A program made the position numbers and the translations under genes. From CAYUUP01 sp964447925 (lineage in GTDB: Bacteria; Bacillota; Clostridia; Oscillospirales; Oscillospiraceae), in NCBI GenBank assembly GCA_964447925.1, contig CAYUUP010000014.1, forward strand, positions 1 through 25,083: 25,083 nt of DNA, read 5' to 3'. Below, piece by piece: positions 23,024-25,083 of the stretch. Under the pieces are notes generated by a model that saw only the letters and a list, made by a program, of their open reading frames with translations, ran no database searches and had not been told where the DNA came from. Positions within the stretch are counted from its first letter, which is position 1, and the number at the start of each line of letters is the position of its first letter.

Positions 23024-24154
23024 TCACCCGGCCCATGCCATGGACATTCTTCCCCAGAACTGCCGGAAAATACCGCCCAGGGTCAGCCGGGCAACGTCCT
23101 CTCCTGCTGCCAATGGATACTCCGCTACTGTCTTACCCTCCAGCATCACGGCCAGCGTACCCAGAGGATCACCCACTGCAACAGGGGCGTCTACCTGCTC
23201 CGGCAGGGTCACCTCGGTGGTCAGAGCGCTCTCCTGCCCTTTTTCCACCACCAACACAATCTCCCCTGTCAGGGCGGCAGAAACCTCATCCTGTTCCCCC
23301 AGCACAACTGGGACGGTGGGCAGCTGAGGAGAGAGCCGCGCCAGGGTATAGCAGCCAAAACCGTAGTCCAGCAGTGCCTTGGCGGTGTCAAACCGCTGGG
23401 CAGAAGTTTCCGAACCCAGCACTACGGCAATCAGCTCCATACCGTTCCGGAGGGCAGAAGCGGAAATGCAGTAGCCCGCGCCATCGGTGGAACCGGTTTT
23501 CAGCCCGGTGGCGCCGTCGTAGTAGTAAATCAGTTTATTGGTGTTGGCCAGCTGGAATTCCCCGCCCCGCAGACTGTCCATCCAGATGCCGGTGTAGTCC
23601 CGGATCAGGTCGTGGCTCAACAGTTCCCGGGACATCAGGGCAATATCCCGGGCCGTGGTCAGGTGGCCCTCGGCGGGCAAGCCAGTGCAGTTGCAGAAAT
23701 GGGTATTCTTCATCCCCAGCTGAACGGCCCGCTGGTTCATCCTCTCCACAAAGGCGTCCTCACTGCCGGCGATAGATTCCGCCAGCGCCACGGCAGCGTC
23801 ATTGCCCGATGCCACCGCCACCGCCTTTAGCAGATCGTGGACGGTCATCTGCTCTCCTTCTTTCAGGTAGACCTGGGAGCCGCCCATCCCCGCTGCCCGG
23901 TCGGAGACGGTGATGCTCTGATCCAGAGACAGGATTCCGCCCTCGATAGCCTCCGCCACCAATAGCATGGTCATGACCTTGGTGACAGAGGCAGGCTCCA
24001 GCTGGTTATCCGCATTCTCCTCGTAGAGGACGGTTCCCGTTTCCCGCTCCATCAGCAGGACGGACTTTGCGGATGTCTCCACACCGTGGGCAATGGGGAT
24101 TGCCGTCAGGCATAGCAGGAGACATACCCCCAAGGCAAAAATGCGCTTAAGCAT
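23024..24154 (-). CDS. D-alanyl-D-alanine carboxypeptidase, DacF-like
   Basis: A 376-residue S11-family penicillin-binding protein that trims D-Ala from peptidoglycan side chains outside the membrane. A signal peptide covers about residues 1-24 (MLKRIFALGVCLLLCL). The serine-enzyme motifs are S56-V-T-K59, S116-G-N118 and K219-T-G221. A beta-rich C-terminal domain (about 270-350) comes last, ending in an amphipathic stretch (IFRQFWGRMSMAW) that may hold it to the membrane. An upstream ATG at 24175 exists, but the ATG at 24154 follows GGGAGAG at a normal gap and gives a standard signal peptide. Homologues occur in growth and in sporulation; which applies here is not decided. Confidence 0.9.
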   Translation of the reverse strand: MLKRIFALGVCLLLCLTAIPIAHGVETSAKSVLLMERETGTVLYEENADNQLEPASVTKVMTMLLVAEAIEGGILSLDQSITVSDRAAGMGGSQVYLKEGEQMTVHDLLKAVAVASGNDAAVALAESIAGSEDAFVERMNQRAVQLGMKNTHFCNCTGLPAEGHLTTARDIALMSRELLSHDLIRDYTGIWMDSLRGGEFQLANTNKLIYYYDGATGLKTGSTDGAGYCISASALRNGMELIAVVLGSETSAQRFDTAKALLDYGFGCYTLARLSPQLPTVPVVLGEQDEVSAALTGEIVLVVEKGQESALTTEVTLPEQVDAPVAVGDPLGTLAVMLEGKTVAEYPLAAGEDVARLTLGGIFRQFWGRMSMAWAG

Positions 24155-24210
24155 GAAAATCTCTCCCTCTCTCATTTCTAACGCTAGTTTGAAACAAGGG
24201 GGGAGAGATT

Positions 24211-24288
24211 ATGCATAGAGTTTTGCCATCTCCTCTTTTCGGGAAAACGGCAAAGCGCCACTGCGCGTTTGATCAGCTGTTCATCTGA
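24211..24288 (+). CDS. possible 25-residue peptide with strong ribosome site
   Basis: An ATG five bases after GGGGGGAG opens a 25-codon frame ending inside the mreB tail on the opposite strand. The peptide begins MHRVLPSPLF and ends AFDQLFI. I do not recognise it. The purine run could be chance, since its complement lies in the dacF leader region. Confidence 0.2.
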   Translation: MHRVLPSPLFGKTAKRHCAFDQLFI

Positions 24289-25083
24289 CGACGGCGAGAG
24301 AGGTTCATGGTGCCATCCTGCATATCGGAGATGGAGTCCAGGGACTTCCCGGTTCCATAGGCCACACAGGAGATGGAATCCTCCGCCAGCCGAGTCTCAA
24401 TGCCGGTGTGAGACTCAATGAGCTTGTCAAAGCCCCAGACCATGCTGCCGCCGCCAGTCATAATAATGCCGTTGGTGGAGATGTCCGCCACCAGTTCCGG
24501 CGGTGTCCGCTCCAGCACACTGTGAATGGCCTCCAGAATGCGCTGGGCTGGCTCCTCGAAGGCCTCGCCCATCTCGCTGGAGTTGACTGTGAAGACCCGG
24601 GGCAGACCGGTGAGCAGGCAGCGACCCTTGACCTCCATTTCCACCTCCTCCGGACGGGGGAAGACGCAGCCGATGGCGATCTTCAACTCTTCTGCTGTCC
24701 GGTCGCCTATGAGGACGTTGTGCTTCCGCCGGATATATTTCACCACTGCCTCGTCAAATTGGTCACCCGCGATTTTGATGGAGGCAGATTCCACTACGCC
24801 GGAGAGGGAGATAACAGCAATATCTGTGGTGCCGCCGCCGATATCCACCACCATGTGTCCCTCGGGCTGGGCGATGTCAATGCCTGCGCCGATGGCAGCG
24901 GCCACTGGCTCCTCAATCAGGCAGACCTTGCGGCAACCCGCCTGATAGCCAGCGTCGATGACGGCCCGCTCCTCCACCTCGGTGATGCCGGAGGGGACGC
25001 AGATGACCACCCGGGGCTTGAAGAGGCGGAAAGCCGCCACCTTGTGGATAAACTCCCGGAGCATCCGCTCGGTCATGTCGTAG
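24273..25083 (-). CDS. rod-shape determining protein MreB/Mbl (5' end missing)
   Basis: The last 269 or so codons of an actin-like ATPase that guides side-wall peptidoglycan synthesis under the membrane. The frame is open through the window edge (Tyr-Asp-Met at the boundary), so the first internal Met is not the start. Visible are the VVICVPSGITEVEERAV region, the phosphate loop VVDIGGGTTDIAV, EEPVAAAIG and the adenosine motif MTGGGSMV. The C-terminus ends in SRRRQMNS. About 60-75 N-terminal residues should be outside the window. MreB and Mbl cannot be separated without the full sequence. Confidence 0.92.
   Translation of the reverse strand, partial: YDMTERMLREFIHKVAAFRLFKPRVVICVPSGITEVEERAVIDAGYQAGCRKVCLIEEPVAAAIGAGIDIAQPEGHMVVDIGGGTTDIAVISLSGVVESASIKIAGDQFDEAVVKYIRRKHNVLIGDRTAEELKIAIGCVFPRPEEVEMEVKGRCLLTGLPRVFTVNSSEMGEAFEEPAQRILEAIHSVLERTPPELVADISTNGIIMTGGGSMVWGFDKLIESHTGIETRLAEDSISCVAYGTGKSLDSISDMQDGTMNLSRRRQMNS

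Overview
The window reads as ordinary chromosome from a low-oxygen, spore-forming Gram-positive of the class Clostridia. It is most like the GC-rich gut Oscillospiraceae (Flavonifractor, Lawsonibacter or Pseudoflavonifractor-like). This placement is an inference from gene content: yabP-yabQ-divIC-yabR sporulation/division genes, a DacF-type carboxypeptidase, a class B sortase, a ThiI without a rhodanese domain, and an Fe-S flavin enoate-reductase-type enzyme, all with strong GGAGG ribosome sites. No phage, transposase, CRISPR array or plasmid gene was seen.

Layout. 1-1275: a possible 23-codon ORF, then a type I asparaginase behind a near-consensus promoter. 1276-2072: a gene-poor stretch with several hairpins and a probable small protein on the minus strand whose ribosome site lies in a perfect inverted repeat. 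2073-5063: response regulator, sensor kinase and an anchored exported protein of unknown function, closed by a strong terminator. 5209-7691: promoter, serC, serA and a perfect 32-base palindromic terminator. 7758-13849 (minus strand): a promoter and the branched-chain amino acid operon ilvB-ilvN-ilvC-ilvD, followed closely by a DNA-binding protein with a periplasmic-binding-protein-like domain that probably belongs to the same transcript. 14064-15655: yabP, yabQ, divIC-like and yabR. 15750-16931: thiI. 17003-18126: a two-gene chromate-transporter-family pair. 18305-18351: a 21-bp perfect inverted repeat. 18398-18473 (minus): tRNA-Thr(CGU) with its own promoter. 18634-20616 (minus): a 660-residue flavin/Fe-S reductase. 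20769-21752 (minus): a metal-binding lipoprotein without its transporter. 22067-22951: class B sortase. 23024-24154 (minus): DacF-like carboxypeptidase. 24273-25083 (minus): the 3' part of an MreB/Mbl gene running off the end.

How they fit together. SerC and SerA supply serine; IlvBNCD supply valine, isoleucine and the leucine precursor. YabP, YabQ, the DivIC-like protein, sortase, DacF and MreB all act at the envelope, septum or spore coat. ThiI modifies tRNA. No clearly new multi-gene system could be shown. The best leads are the small minus-strand protein with its paired ribosome site, the HTH/binding-protein regulator at the end of the ilv operon, the two-component system with its unknown exported partner, the 21-bp inverted repeat beside the tRNA, and the yabQ frame that continues deep into divIC.
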